This document shows positions 1 to 10,162 of a stretch of DNA of 64,000 nt, piece after piece. This DNA comes from Bostrychus sinensis. Lineage: Eukaryota > Chordata > Actinopteri > Gobiiformes > Eleotridae. The stretch covers positions 15,627,501 to 15,691,500 of the forward strand of contig CM036255.1 of NCBI GenBank assembly GCA_020698575.1, in the 5' to 3' direction. The position numbers and the translations under genes are program-made. The notes under the pieces were generated by a model, which was not told the origin of the DNA, did no database searches, and saw only the letters and a program-made list of their open reading frames with translations. How positions within the stretch are numbered: the stretch's first letter is position 1; every line of letters begins with the position of its first letter.

Positions 1-1479
1 TCATCAAAAAATATCTTCCATATGTTATTATAATATGCACAACATTGAAAAAAGCATTGTGAGAATGAAGTATAGTATTTGGTGTTGGGAAATGAAAGTG
101 CAGAGAAAACCCTGTGACTGAACAAGGTAATATATTGTATTATATTTTGGAAAACGTCAAAATTGCCTTGTTTTCTGTGTAACCTGTGAATTTTAACCAT
201 TCACTAAATAATGGCTTTTGTCATTCCCCACAGCTGGTCTATTCTTCTAGATGCTAATGTGGACACAGTGGTAAGTGGCGACTCTAAAAGTAAAGCCTGC
301 TTGTGTGTACTGCACTGACTCACTCAACACACCTGGGACTGAAAGGAAGGAGGCAGAGGAGGGGTGAGGGTATGTTTCATTTTTCCTGCATGATCCAGGT
401 GACAGGTGCTGGTGCAGAAAACAGCAGCCCCCACAGGGTTTCACCTGAGGGGGGCGCCGTCAGTGGGGAACAGGTGGGACTGGGTGGGTGTGTACACTAG
501 GCATCACACATCAGCAGCATTTGGGCTTGTGTTTGTACTGTGCGCCTTATGACAGTAATGCTCCATGACAGAATGATCACACCCTTCTCCCCACAGCTCC
601 TCGTCTCCCAGCTCCGCTCTGATCCCTCCGCACCCCCCCTACCTCGCTAAAGGAGCTGTGTGCTTTCACATATGTCAAAGTCAGTTTCCCTGTGGGCAGC
701 CGTGCTCCTCTGCATCGCCTCAACTCTCCTCCTCCCCGCCTGCCTACATCCTCTCAGGAGTGCAACAGCTAAACTAATAGAATACATGCAGCAAGCAGCA
801 TTATGGACAACATAGGGTGACAACGTTAGGACCACAGAAGCCATATGTAACATTGAGTCACTACACTGGAGTGATTGGAAGCTTTATATTAAAAAAAATA
901 GGGTAACGCTGCAACCACCATTCAGTAAGGAGTTCTGTGTAAGTGAATTTCCCAATGCCATTTGCCATATTGAGCATTTCGCATTGCCAGGTGCCCTATT
1001 CATCTCCCAATTACCCTACTTTCTTTCTAAAGTCATATTCAGAATTGGAAAAGATTCAAAGTGTTACCTTAGCATTGGTTCATTTGTCTTGCCCTTATTC
1101 CTGTTAAGCTGGGTATACACTGCACCGTTTTGGTCGTCTCAGACAAAAGATTCTTAAGTGTAGGAAAAATTGGCCTTCGTAGCTCAACTTCTTAGCGTGA
1201 AACAGGAACAAAGATCACAGAAAGAGCCGTCTTACTACCAAAGATGAGCTGCAACAGATATCAAGCCTTATTCCTTTTTAATGTATTTAGTTTTTCACTC
1301 ACATCAAAACTTCTATAGCAACCAGCACTAGCTTCCAACTCACCGGCGCTCCAATGATGCAAACACTCTGTGCCTAGAGCCGGAAATGTTGTCTTGCTGA
1401 CTTGTTCGAGCCATAATTCAACATTTGAACCATTGTGAGGTGTGAATAAGCGGTAGATTTACACATTAAGCAATGCACC
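1..1479. other. Unique non-coding sequence
   Basis: No recognisable gene or mobile element. Positions 300-520 are noticeably more GC-rich and contain short open frames on both strands with no domain I recognise. A possible 37-nt microexon lies at 234-270 and is listed separately. The bases just upstream of it (about 190-230) resemble positions 3625-3675, so part of this stretch may be an old dispersed repeat. Confidence 0.5.
234..270 (+). other. Possible microexon (very weak)
   Basis: A pyrimidine-rich acceptor ending in CAG (about 215-233) precedes 37 nt, which are followed by a strong donor-like GTAAGT at 271. The frame starting at 235 has no stop and would encode about 12 residues. No homology is known to me, and the acceptor side resembles a repeat near 3625-3675. 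Chance is the more likely explanation. Confidence 0.12.
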
Positions 1480-1690
1480 TTCCATAAATCTTTAAGCCTC
1501 TTGAGGGGGTGCAAGTGGTAACAATCCCAGCAACTATAAACTGACAGACATCCATTCACTCTCACATTCATTCACTGGGGCCATTCAGTGTCACCAATTC
1601 ACCTAACAGATGCAAGCCTTTGAGTGGGAAGGACATGCAGACCTCACTCAAAGAGATTGTGTTGGCCAGGTCAAAGATTGAATCCATAAG
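1480..1690 (-). repeat. tRNA-derived SINE-like family E, partial copy
   Basis: Read on the minus strand, this matches the middle and 3' part of a dispersed family seen many times in this window (better copies at 52823-53130 and 54065-54350). Diagnostic words on the plus strand are a CATTCACTCTCACATTCATT block near 1554 and a run reading GTGTCACCAATTCACCTAAC near 1589. The copy is degenerate and its ends are approximate. Confidence 0.6.
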
Positions 1691-2249
1691 GTGCAATAAT
1701 GGATGAGTTAATCCACAGTAGGTCCATAATAGTTTGCTGACACTTGTGATGATGAGTAAATTAATACAGACATCTTTGGCAATACAAAAATAATGTCTAT
1801 TCTAACAGGATTGGATAACAGACCCCCATACTTTTTATTTAATCAAATAAATAGCAATATGCATATGCTAAAAGCCTTTCTGCAGGAGGGATAAATTCCT
1901 GAGTGATCACGTTGCATACCTTAATCTTATAATGACAGCATTCAAGCTTGAAATTATTATTTATACCTGTGTTTCCTTGTTCAGTTAAAATTATCACGTG
2001 CTAGTGGCTTGAAATAATTTAATTTATCTTCACCGCTTTTTATCATGTGGATAAATTCAATTGAGACTCAATATACCATTTAATGAGTTGTTAAGGCTTT
2101 AAGACTCTGCACTCTCTATTTCAACTCAAATTGTCTCAAATCCAGTCAGTTACTCCTCTCCTCTCCATCTAGCAAGAGTCCCGCTCATTTAGCCAGTTCG
2201 TGGACCATAAAGCATCTCACCTGCACCATTTCCACTCAATTACTCCATC
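1691..2249. other. Unique AT-rich sequence
   Basis: No gene or element recognised. There are several TAATTA/AATTTAAT-type homeodomain-like words around 1950-2090. It has no open frame of note. Confidence 0.4.
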
Positions 2250-2400
2250 TAAATCACAGGCACAGATAAAGACTCTCAGAGGCTAGCTGTCTGCAGGTGC
2301 TCGGTCCGACAGGTGCCACAGCATAAATCTCCCGCTCTTCTTAAACGGCCGGCAACACATGGCTTTATAAAAGATACTGAAGTGTCCTAGACAGATGGTC
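2250..2400 (+). repeat. Local direct duplication, copy 1
   Basis: This block aligns by eye with 3692-3842 over about 150 bases with scattered substitutions and small gaps. Shared blocks include AGATAAAGACTC, CTGTCTGCAGGTGCTCGG, CAGGTGCCACAGCATAAATC and TTTATAAAA. The two copies lie about 1.44 kb apart in the same orientation. No transposon hallmark is seen, so it may be an old local duplication of regulatory-type sequence. Confidence 0.7.
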
Positions 2401-2526
2401 TGCTGGGTATAACCATCACAATAAGCCGTAATCATCACAATTAAATGAAAAAAAGAGCCTGTTTACTCTTTACTGATTACACTGAATCTGTGTAATATAT
2501 TTTGCTTCTTAATCGGCCTACTGAGA

Positions 2527-2624
2527 GTCACTTTTACATGACTGATTTTTACATATAGTGCTATATACAAGTGCATCTGAGTAGGTTTGAGATGCACTTG
2601 TATATAGCACTTGTAAAGGTGACA
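2527..2624. ncRNA. Long perfect hairpin, miRNA-precursor-like
   Basis: Two perfectly complementary 21-nt arms (2558-2578 and 2590-2610) are separated by an 11-nt loop. The basal region continues with an asymmetric bulge and then GTCAC...GTGAC-type pairing out to about 2527 and 2624. Size and shape fit either a microRNA precursor or a miniature palindromic transposon remnant. No known microRNA seed family is recognised, and expression cannot be judged from sequence. Confidence 0.35.
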
Positions 2625-2670
2625 TGACAAGGCAAAGGTGAATTTATAAATCACAAAACAACAGTGACTG

Positions 2671-3210
2671 TTATCAGTTCAGTTCAGTTTATTTGCCGTT
2701 TGCAGTATAAAAAAAAACACACAATAGAAAACAGTTGCAAGGAGCTCAAAGTGCACAGTCAACATTTAAACAGACAAAACACAAAAAAACAAGCCTGAAA
2801 AACAACATATGGGCAGATCCTAAAAACACATAAATACTAAGAAACAATAAAAACACTGTATAAATAAATAACAATAAAAGGAGGTAGCTAAAACAGTAAG
2901 GCGCATGCCTGAAGTATTTCAAAGTGCATTGTTCAAAGTCATCACAGCTTGTGGAAAAAAACTTTTAGCTTGATGAGATGTAATGCATTTAATAGAGTGA
3001 TATCCCTGAGGGAAGGAGGTCAAACATCTTGGTAGCAGAGTGGCCAGAGGGATCATTGATAATCTGTAAAGCTCTTGTTAAAAGTTTAGATTTGTAAATG
3101 TCCTCCAGGACTGGGAGGTCACAGCCTATTGTCCTGTGAGCAGAGCCAACCACTCTGTTTATGGATTTAATATGCACAGCACTTATAGGAGTAGTAGTAA
3201 AAACCTCTGT
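2671..3210 (-). mobile_element. LINE 3' end (ORF2 C-terminus, 3' UTR and tail)
   Basis: On the minus strand, about 3200 to 2940 encodes the C-terminal tail of a non-LTR retrotransposon ORF2. It has an INRVV..A.RTIGC.LP.LEDIY motif, then a LLPSG motif, then a SFFPQAV..LN motif in a shifted frame, which implies a single-base frameshift near 2990. Downstream is an A-rich 3' UTR. The element ends in tandem ACTGA-type repeats at about 2671-2690, a typical LINE microsatellite tail. The copy is truncated at the 5' side. Clade assignment (L2/CR1/Rex1-type) is inferred from motif style only. Confidence 0.75.
2935..3210 (-). pseudogene. LINE ORF2 C-terminal fragment, frameshifted
   Basis: The longest open piece reads up to a stop at 2989. 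Reading resumes one base out of frame to give YHSIKCITSHQ.KSFFPQAV and then a stop near 2938, as expected for the natural ORF end. No catalytic residues of the reverse transcriptase are present, because only the tail after the polymerase remains. The coding capacity is lost by 5' truncation and frameshift. Confidence 0.7.
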
Positions 3211-3280
3211 TGCCAGAGAAAATCTGGCATCCCAACAATCATCCAATACGTTATTCAAACTAGAAAACTTTCAGAGATCA

Positions 3281-3640
3281 CAGATAACATCAGGACCACC
3301 TTGTTGTTACTGGTGGTCAGAACGTACTGTGTTATGACCATCTTCCTAATATGCTGCCCCATATGTAAGAAACTGCAGTGCACTGTGTATTCGAATACCT
3401 TACTATCAGAACCAGCATTAACTTATTTAGCAGTTTGAGCTACAGCACGTGTGCCCTTGGACCACTTTTGATAGAGTCTGACCACTGCAGACCTGGACCA
3501 CCACACAAGAACTGCAGTTTTGGAGATGCTCTGAACCAGACACCATCACAATTTGGCTCCTGTAATACTCATCCCCTACAAACCCTTATGCTTGGTGTAT
3601 TATGTATTGTGCTAATGGTATTATCAGTGTGACCGGTGAA
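3281..3640 (-). mobile_element. Tc1/mariner transposon remnant, N-terminal (HTH) part
   Basis: The minus strand near 3450-3540 encodes a peptide of the type SKTAVLV..SRSAVVRLYQKWSK, the helix-turn-helix DNA-binding part of Tc1-family transposases. Flanking text matches, from memory, a common fish Tc1 family. The rest of the transposase and the catalytic DDE domain are absent, and neither TIR is clear, so this is an internally deleted, decayed copy with approximate ends. Confidence 0.7.
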
Positions 3641-3691
3641 TTTTATCCATCCACTAAATATTGTGTTTTGTCATCCCACTTTTCAATTGTG

Positions 3692-3842
3692 TCCTAAATC
3701 ACAAGCGCAGATAAAGACTCAACTGTCTGCAGGTGCTCGGGCAGCCAGGTGCCACAGCATAAATCTCCAACTCTTCTTTAAACGGCAAACAACACAAGGA
3801 TTTATAAAAGGTTCCAAAGTTCTCGTCCTTGAGCGCTGGTCC
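3692..3842 (+). repeat. Local direct duplication, copy 2
   Basis: Diverged second copy of 2250-2400, same orientation. It lacks a CAGAGGCTAG-type segment found in copy 1 and extends further in similarity towards the GCTGGTCCGTCAG text at its 3' side. Confidence 0.7.
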
Positions 3843-4420
3843 GTCAGCTTTGAGGGCCCGTGGTGGGTTGTGTGTGATGCGTGAGGGATTGAATGTGTGA
3901 GCGGGATGACAAAGAGCCACAGAGGAAAGACAACAGAGAGGGGGTCAAGTCGAGGGCCTGCCGCTGTGCCTCTAATGTAATTGCCTGGACCACTTCATCA
4001 TAAAAGCAACACTTTTGTGCAACGTTGGCTTATCTCCTAGAACCAGCACTCCACCCACCAGCCCCTCCATCCCAGACAGAGAGAGGTGCACCGGGGATGG
4101 GCTCCGGACCCATAAATAAACAGCAGCACAGATCAAACTGTCAGTGGCACAGGGAGAAGGCACACGCCACTGGCTTTATGTTAACAAAGGCAGATCTGAT
4201 GGTGATGGATGACATGATGATAACGCCTGGCGTACTGGTTTATAACAGAGGACACAGACCATCTCCTGGGATGTACTTTTAGTGAACGGCTGTTTAGTGC
4301 AGTAGTGTGAGGAAACATGACTTTCAGGGGCAATAAAATAATAAGAAAATCTGGATAAAAATTAATTGGAAGTTGGAATATTTCACTGTTTTGTTTACCT
4401 CATTAGATCAGTTAGTAGAT
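3843..4420. other. Unique sequence, possible conserved non-coding DNA
   Basis: No repeat recognised. The GC content is moderate and open frames on both strands have no domain I know. The quality of the sequence (no repeats, mixed composition) would suit a conserved non-coding element around 3960-4260, but this cannot be shown without alignment. Confidence 0.3.
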
Positions 4421-4583
4421 CCAAATTCAGCCACAAGGAGTCACAAGCCAGTGTTACATTTGTGTCAGTCCCGAGATAAATGAGAGGGTTGCATCACAAA
4501 ATTTATATGTGAATCACTGCACACTAGGCGGGAAGTGGTTTGTTGTGGTCAGCCCAGGAAAAGTCAGAAAATAGAAGAAGAAT
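4421..4583 (+). repeat. Dispersed family A, copy 1
   Basis: The copy starts with CAGCCACAAGGAGTCACAAG, then a TTGTG.CAGTCCCGAG..ATAAATG block, and ends in an A/G-rich tail with AGAAGAAGAA. Other copies are at 7201-7399 and 12441-12585 (plus), and 24378-24485 and 40594-40696 (minus). The structure suggests a SINE or LINE 3' end; I cannot name the family with certainty. Confidence 0.65.
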
Positions 4584-4954
4584 CAGATAATGTATGCCCA
4601 ACCATGGCTGACCACCAACTATATTTGACTAATGTGTTTCATACCACTCTAAGCTCAGTTTACTTTCTTGGCCTGACTGCTTTGGAAGAAGAGGGTTTTG
4701 GCATAAAGGAGTGTTAACTTGATGTTGGTCAGATGCCAGTATTCAACTTCAAAACAAAATTGGCAAGAAGGAGCGTAAAGCACAGCCCAGAGCGTCTTGG
4801 AGAAATGAGGATCATGTGAGTCTAAACTTGATCATCCTCTTAAACCACAGAAGATGGACACTGCAACCTACAGAACTGACTCTGTTCTAATGTTTTAAGC
4901 CTAAATTTCAAGTTGAATCAGCAGCGTTTTCTGAATGTTGCATTGTTCCGGAAA
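4584..4954. other. Unique sequence, nothing recognised
   Basis: No gene or element seen. Confidence 0.4.
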
Positions 4955-5078
4955 TAGAATCTTATAGTTAAGAGGTAATCATTCTATCCATTAATCTCAC
5001 AATGGTGCAGGCCAAAAAGTTCAGATTTGTTCTTTTACTGACCTCTTGTGGCTGAAGTAAGTATATTTCATTGGTACA
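4955..5078 (-). repeat. Dispersed family B (SINE-like), copy
   Basis: The plus strand reads TTACTGACCTCTTGTGGCTG near 5035, preceded by a TCTCACAATGG block. The same order is found at 17940, 21990, 50962 and 53842. On the opposite strand the family contains a tRNA-like run (GGCTCAATGGATAGAGC type) best seen in the fragment at 61125-61210. Confidence 0.6.
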
Positions 5079-5849
5079 GAATCCTTTACATCCTTACTAA
5101 TCCTACTGAAAACTAAAAACACATTATTTCTTACTTTGCCCATAATTGACCTTTCTTGAATGTTTATAAACATCTAATTACTACTTTCTTGTTAACAGAC
5201 AACATCACACCACCCAACAAACACTGATAAAAACCTTAATCTAATTTGCCGTCTTGTCTCATGTTTATTTATTATGTTTATCACGTTTATTCTGGAATGA
5301 TCACATGTACAGCTACTTTACTTTGAATATAGTACCTTACATTTCACATTTAATGTCTAAAACACTGCATGAATAACCATGAGCTTGCTCCAGACACACT
5401 TTCACTTGTTAATTTGCACAGGGGTTATTTAAGGAATGCCCCGTCGAGTCCAATGCCGTTGTTGACAAAGACTTGAGTGGACAGCCTGAGGAAAGTTTGT
5501 GTGTGTCTTGCTGTTGTGCCTCTGTGAACAGATAAGCAAGCCCCTGGTCCAGTAGCTATGTGGCCAAGCATTAGCAGTAAGCTTGCTATGTCTAAAGGAT
5601 TTCTCATTTCGTATATCTGCACCCTCACTGACACTGTCCAATATAAATCCATGTGTACATTGAAAACGCATGCATCAGGTCGAGGCAGAGTCATAGTCAT
5701 ACTTTACTCACAATTGCATGTCTATTTTTTAACTCAGCTGCGAAAGATATGTTTTTACAGTGTTGGTTGGTTTGTTGGTTTGTTAATCTGTTGGCTAGAA
5801 AAATATGGCAATTACTCCAAAAGAAAAGCTTTTATAATTATTCTGTATT
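5079..5849. other. Unique sequence
   Basis: No recognisable gene. Overlapping short open frames on both strands (5425-5943) lack any known motif. Confidence 0.4.
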
Positions 5850-5857
5850 AGTTAAAG

Positions 5858-6493
5858 CAGTGGTTCTCAAACTGTGGTATGGGTACCACGAGCACAAGCT
5901 TTTTCTGGTGGTACACAGGAGTCTTTTGCTGTCCAAGCCCTGATGTAGGTTAATTTAGAGATTTTTTTTTGTTTTTTTTTACTTTCTACTTTGGCCCTGC
6001 TTTAGTTGGGAATAGTTCTAGTTTGGACTTAGTTTAGACATGGTTTAGCCCTGGTTTAGTCCTGGTTTTGATGTGGCTTAGTCCTGGATTACTTTTGGTT
6101 TAGACATGGTATAGTCCTACTTTAGACATGGTTTAGTCCCAGTTTAGACATGGTTTAGACATGGTTTAGTCCTGGATTAGTCCCGATTTAGTCCTGGTTT
6201 AGCCCTGCTTTATAGTCCTTAATTAGTACTGAATTTATCCTTTTTAGAAATGCTGGTTAGAAGTCCTGGTTTACTTCAGGTTGGGACATGGTTTAGTCCT
6301 AGTTTTGTCCTGGTTTAATCCTTAATTAGTACTGACTTTGTCCTATTTTTGATCTTTTTAGACCCGGTTTAATTGTGGCTTAGAGCTTGTTTTACCTGGG
6401 TTAATTCTGGGCTCATTTTAGCCCTTTAATGGTACTTGTAAAGCCAAATATTTTCTGAGGTGGTACTTGGTGTGAAAAGTTTGAGAACCACTG
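5858..6493. mobile_element. Non-autonomous hAT-type DNA transposon
   Basis: The ends are inverted repeats: CAGTGGTTCTCAAACT at the left and AGTTTGAGAACCACTG at the right. They are flanked by near-identical 8-bp direct repeats (5850-5857 AGTTAAAG, 6494-6501 AATTAAAG, one mismatch). CAG...CTG termini and 8-bp target duplications are hallmarks of the hAT superfamily. There is no transposase; most of the interior (about 5995-6425) is a degenerate 12-bp minisatellite. A fragment like its right end sits at 55320-55393. Confidence 0.85.
5995..6425 (+). repeat. 12-bp minisatellite (GGTTTAGTCCTG type) inside the hAT element
   Basis: Degenerate tandem units alternate between GGTTTAGTCCTG and GGTTTAGACATG forms. 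The complementary unit CAGGACTAAACC makes up the array at 22803-23500. Confidence 0.85.
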
Positions 6494-6501
6494 AATTAAA
6501 G

Positions 6502-7200
6502 GACTCATGTTCTTATTGAAAACACAAGGCTGAATCCAAGTCCTAGTTATCCCTCTACCACTGCTGTTTTGTGCTTGTTAAGTCATATCAGCGTGAAGTA
6601 AGTGACAACTACAATGTTCCCTCAGATCATCTGCATTGATCAATTTCTGACTGCTGGAACACGCTGAGGGCAGATTGATTTATGGCAGGGTTTTTCCATA
6701 CCAATACCCCCCTCGGCCACTCATTTGGTACGCGCCAAGTTAAAGTTGATCCGTATCAGCTCAAACCGAGAGCCCCGGCCCTCCTGCTCCTGTGATCTCT
6801 GTGTCCTTATTGATCCGTCTCTCTCTTTGCAAAGAGCAGGACCGGCAGGCTGTGAAGGCTGCATAATTGTGCACATCCTTGCCTTTGTGCTGACACAGAG
6901 ATCGGAGGTTACAGATGGAAAAGTCTCTGAAATGATAAAGTACACTATAAGACCGATAGAGACCTGGATCTGAGAATAGTGGACAAACAAGAGCATTTCT
7001 CTCGGCGCAAGCACTTAACTGCCTCCGATACTAAGTCTTTTGAAACACCATGTCACACGTTTTATATCTCTTTTAAAATCTTGCCTCTTTGGAGATCTTA
7101 TGATATTTGGGAAAGAATGCAGCCTAAATCTGTTGCAGTGTGCCTAGTGAATGAAAGAAAATACTTCTTTTTATATCATTATCTAAGTTTTTTTTTTAAT
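6502..7200. other. Unique sequence; 6660-7050 candidate conserved non-coding DNA
   Basis: The stretch 6660-7050 is free of repeats and moderately GC-rich. It contains words such as CTGCATAATTGTGCA and CAAGAGCATTTCTC. It looks like vertebrate regulatory sequence rather than repeat DNA. There is no known protein motif in its open frames. Confidence 0.35.
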
Positions 7201-7399
7201 CCATCCCCAAAGAGTCACAAGTCTGTGTACTCTTTATGCCAGTCCCAAGGCCTGGATAAATATACAGCTATTGCATTAGGAGGGCTTCTGATATCTATAT
7301 ATATAAACCTATGCCAAATTATTATGCCAGTCACTGCACGCTTAGAGGCATTTAGTTTGCTGTGGCGACACCAGAAGGAAAGGTCGAAATGAAAGAAGT
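7201..7399 (+). repeat. Dispersed family A, copy 2
   Basis: It has AAGAGTCACAAG, then TATGCCAGTCCCAAGGCCTGGATAAAT, a CACTGCACGCTTAGAGGC block and a GTGGCGACACCAGAAGGAAA tail leading to an A/G-rich end. This is one of the longest copies in the window. (Motifs here are described in pieces; the run is interrupted by substitutions relative to other copies.). Confidence 0.7.
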
Positions 7400-7441
7400 T
7401 TTTTACTTTTCTTCATATAACAATTTCCAGTTTTGCTATTA

Positions 7442-8003
7442 AAGGTCCCCTATTCTGCTAAATGAACTTTTTTGAGCTTTAATTCATATTATAATGTTGT
7501 TTCCACCACAAAAACATACCTGCCTGGAGGAGCATTTTGTTTCATTCACATTTGTTTGAGTAATCCTGTTTGCTCGCTCATCCTCTTCTAACGATCTAAA
7601 AACGCTCAGTCTCACAGCTCTATGTAGAAACATGAAACCAGGTACTGCTCCTGCGTGTTTCTAAAACCCATACACCGTCACCGGACTCATTCTGATCATT
7701 TCAGTGATTAAATTGCTGCCACTATGAAGCAGTCAGCTCATTTATCTATTTGTTAGCATCACTTTGCTAATAGTTGTGCTAAATAGCCATTTTATGTTCT
7801 GTTAATTTCCCACCACTGCCAGCAGGGGGCGGCAGGCACCTAAGCCTAGCGTTCTCTGCAAATTGAAAGTAACAGCTCCCCAAAAGAAGACATTTTCCAT
7901 ACATGTACAATAGTTATAAAATGTGAAATACTAATGCAAAGGTGTCCAGAATTATATATGAAAAAAAAAAACAAAAAAAAAAAAAAACATAATATTGGAC
8001 CTT
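7442..8003. mobile_element. TIR element (562 bp, AAGGTCC ends)
   Basis: The left end reads AAGGTCCCCTATTCTG. The right end, reverse-complemented, reads AAGGTCCAATATTATG. Both ends are flanked by ATTA (7438-7441 and 8004-8007). It has no coding capacity and includes an A-rich tract (7960-7987). The family is common in fish to my memory, but I do not assign a superfamily. Confidence 0.7.
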
Positions 8004-8007
8004 ATTA

Positions 8008-8106
8008 CAGTGATTCTCAACTGGTGGTCCGGTACCCAAAAGTGGGTCACGGGGAGGTGCATATAGTTCCAGTGTCTCTTCTTTGAAACCTAAACATTGT
8101 GTTAAT
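8008..8106 (+). mobile_element. hAT-type left end, truncated
   Basis: It begins CAGTGATTCTCAACTGGTGG directly after the ATTA flank of the preceding element and continues with a GTGGGTCACGGG-type block. This resembles hAT termini of the CAGTGGTTCTCAAC class. The element is cut off by the Tc1 remnant that follows, and no matching right end was found. Confidence 0.55.
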
Positions 8107-8108
8107 TA

Positions 8109-8625
8109 CAACCCCAATTCCGAAAAGGTTGGTATACTGTAAAATAAAAATAAAATATCATACGATACATACTTACTATAAAGCAGAAACAACTCGGATG
8201 TTGAGAAGATGTTTTACATGTTCCTAAAAAAAGTAATAGTTAATTTTAAGTACTGGCAACACGTCTCAAAAAAGTCAGAACAAAAAGCAACTAATATGAT
8301 AAATTAGCAATTGGTCTCAAGTATCCATGCATTAAAAACAGACATTTAAACTGTACTGGAAATTGAAAAATGTATGTACACAAAAATGTATATAAATGTT
8401 ATCTTTATTGAGGACTCTGCATGCCTTCAAATGTAGCAATTTCATCTTAAGGCCAACAAACAAAGATTTAAAAAGGTTTTGCTATTCACCAATCACCTTT
8501 TATTCCCATATATCGACATATTGTTTGGCATCATGAAACCTGCAGTAAACAGGCGTACAAAGAGAACAAAAATAGAATATTGAGTTTATTTTGAGACATG
8601 CTTTGATTTTCCCAGGTAACATGTA
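8109..8625 (+). mobile_element. Tc1/mariner remnant (ACAACCCCAATTCC family)
   Basis: The left end is TA (8107-8108) followed by CAACCCCAATTCCGAAAA, the terminus of a common fish Tc1 family. Further decayed blocks follow in the expected order: CAACACGTCTCAAAAAAGT near 8260, a GCATTAAAAACAGAC block near 8329, TTTGGCATCATGAAACC near 8524, and a possible inner part of the right TIR near 8585-8615. There is no open frame. The right boundary is uncertain. Confidence 0.65.
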
Positions 8626-8907
8626 GTGAGCTGAAGGACGAGTACAGTTTTGCATGCTTTGTGTTTTCTCAAGGACAAGCTCTCCGACTCTCCACTGACC
8701 ACACTCACAAACATCCCATTATGAATACAATAGGGTCCATCACGAGATCAATTCTCCTATATCAATAAGTCCCCCAGTTGCGCCATTATCCAAATTTGTT
8801 CCTACTGTATGTTTTATGATGTCTGTTTGTGAGTCATAGCAAAACAAAATACTTGTAAACAGTATGACAATTCATCAAGCATCAATTTCATTTTAATGTA
8901 GTGTTAT

Positions 8908-9146
8908 CTCCGTCCAGGAGGTTATGTCAGTGTAGATTTGTCAGTTGGTTTGATGGTCTGTTTGCAAGATAACTCAAAAAGTAATGCAAAAGTTCAGGAA
9001 AGATCTGTAATGGGACAAAAAGTGTGTGTTAATGGATAGAGCATTTACCCCTGAACTAAATTTTAAAGTCTGAGTACTATAGCTGTTACTACTGTGAGAT
9101 AGGGCCAATCCCTGGTGGGGGTCGGTGCTGTTGGAGTGCTTCTAAT
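8908..9146 (+). repeat. Dispersed family F
   Basis: It starts with CTCCGTCCAGGAGGTTATGT, then a TTTGCAAGATAACTCAAAAAGT block, a GGAAAGATCTGTAATGGGAC block, and ends with GGGGGTCGGTGCTGTTGGAGTGCTTCT. The ends are roughly self-complementary (CCTCC.CC... and ...GG.GGTC). A tRNA-like family-B fragment (about 9035-9075) is embedded. Other partial copies of family F are at 42855-42915, 59960-60018 and 62524-62640. Confidence 0.6.
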
Positions 9147-10078
9147 GATTCTTTATTTTTTATATGTTTTGGTGATTTGTTGAGTCTAAAATGCACATTA
9201 CATCATAAATAAAAATATAGAAATGAACAGAATTCTCAGGAATTCTCCTAATAACCAACTACACATACACAAGTTGGCATATCTAATTAAAACTAGCACC
9301 AGCTATTTGTCATGGAGACCAGAAACCATGTTCACTGTTAAAAACAAAACAAAACAGAAACAGTAGTACATGGGCTATTACATTGTAAGTAACTATTCAA
9401 GTTATTAAAATGTTAAATTATTTTTTCCTATTTTTATTCTCTAAGCGAATACACAATTTTATTTCAGATGAAAGTTGGGTAAAAAAAAGTATTAATATTA
9501 GCTGTAGTACTGCCAGTAGTAGTAGTAATAGTTGGCATAATAGAAGCAGTAGCAGAAGTAGTAGTGCCAAGTACTAATGAAAACTTGATGCTGTCCTCTT
9601 CAGTTATATTATTATGAAGTAGTTGTACTATTACTTAAGTATAACTATTCTAGGTGGCCACTTGCCTTGCAGGTGACCTGAAGCACGAGCCCTAACTGAC
9701 AGTTGGGCTGAAAATACCATGTCACTGATAAAACACTGGTTATTCTCTCATAAAGGCCACCCTCCATTGTTTGGGTACATTTTGTTTAAGTTATCAAAAC
9801 AAACCCTCCACAAATATGCCTTATGAATAATGGAATAAAGCCAAGCACTCAGCCCGCTTCACATTCAGCCATTTTTCCTAACAACTAATTGTGATTGGCT
9901 GATTAGGACAATTACGGAGATAACAAAAAATCCAATCAACTATGGACATTAACGTCACTCCAATACGTGAGTTGTCTGGAATAACAGCAAAGTCATTTAG
10001 GCTTTGGACCAGTTCTGTGACGTACAAAACAGCAACAGAGAAAACAGGGCACATGGCTATGGACAAAAATATCTGTAC
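9147..10078. other. Unique sequence with TAG-rich tract
   Basis: Positions about 9500-9570 are rich in AGT/TAG triplets. Otherwise no gene or element is recognised. A short minus-strand frame at 9878-10066 has no known domain. Confidence 0.4.
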
Positions 10079-10162
10079 ATAAGTGGAAAGTAACTAGACA
10101 CGTCCCTTACTTGTGAATACTTTTAATTGAGTACAGATTTTGAATACTTCTTCCACCTCTGA
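10079..10162. mobile_element. Very short hAT-like MITE, family C
   Basis: It runs from an AAGTGGAAAGTAACTAG-like left end to CTTCTTCCACCTCTG at the right. These form an imperfect inverted repeat, with TTACTTG...AATTGAGTAC text in between. Related pieces occur at 16384-16468, 20572-20650 and 41636-41745. Confidence 0.5.
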
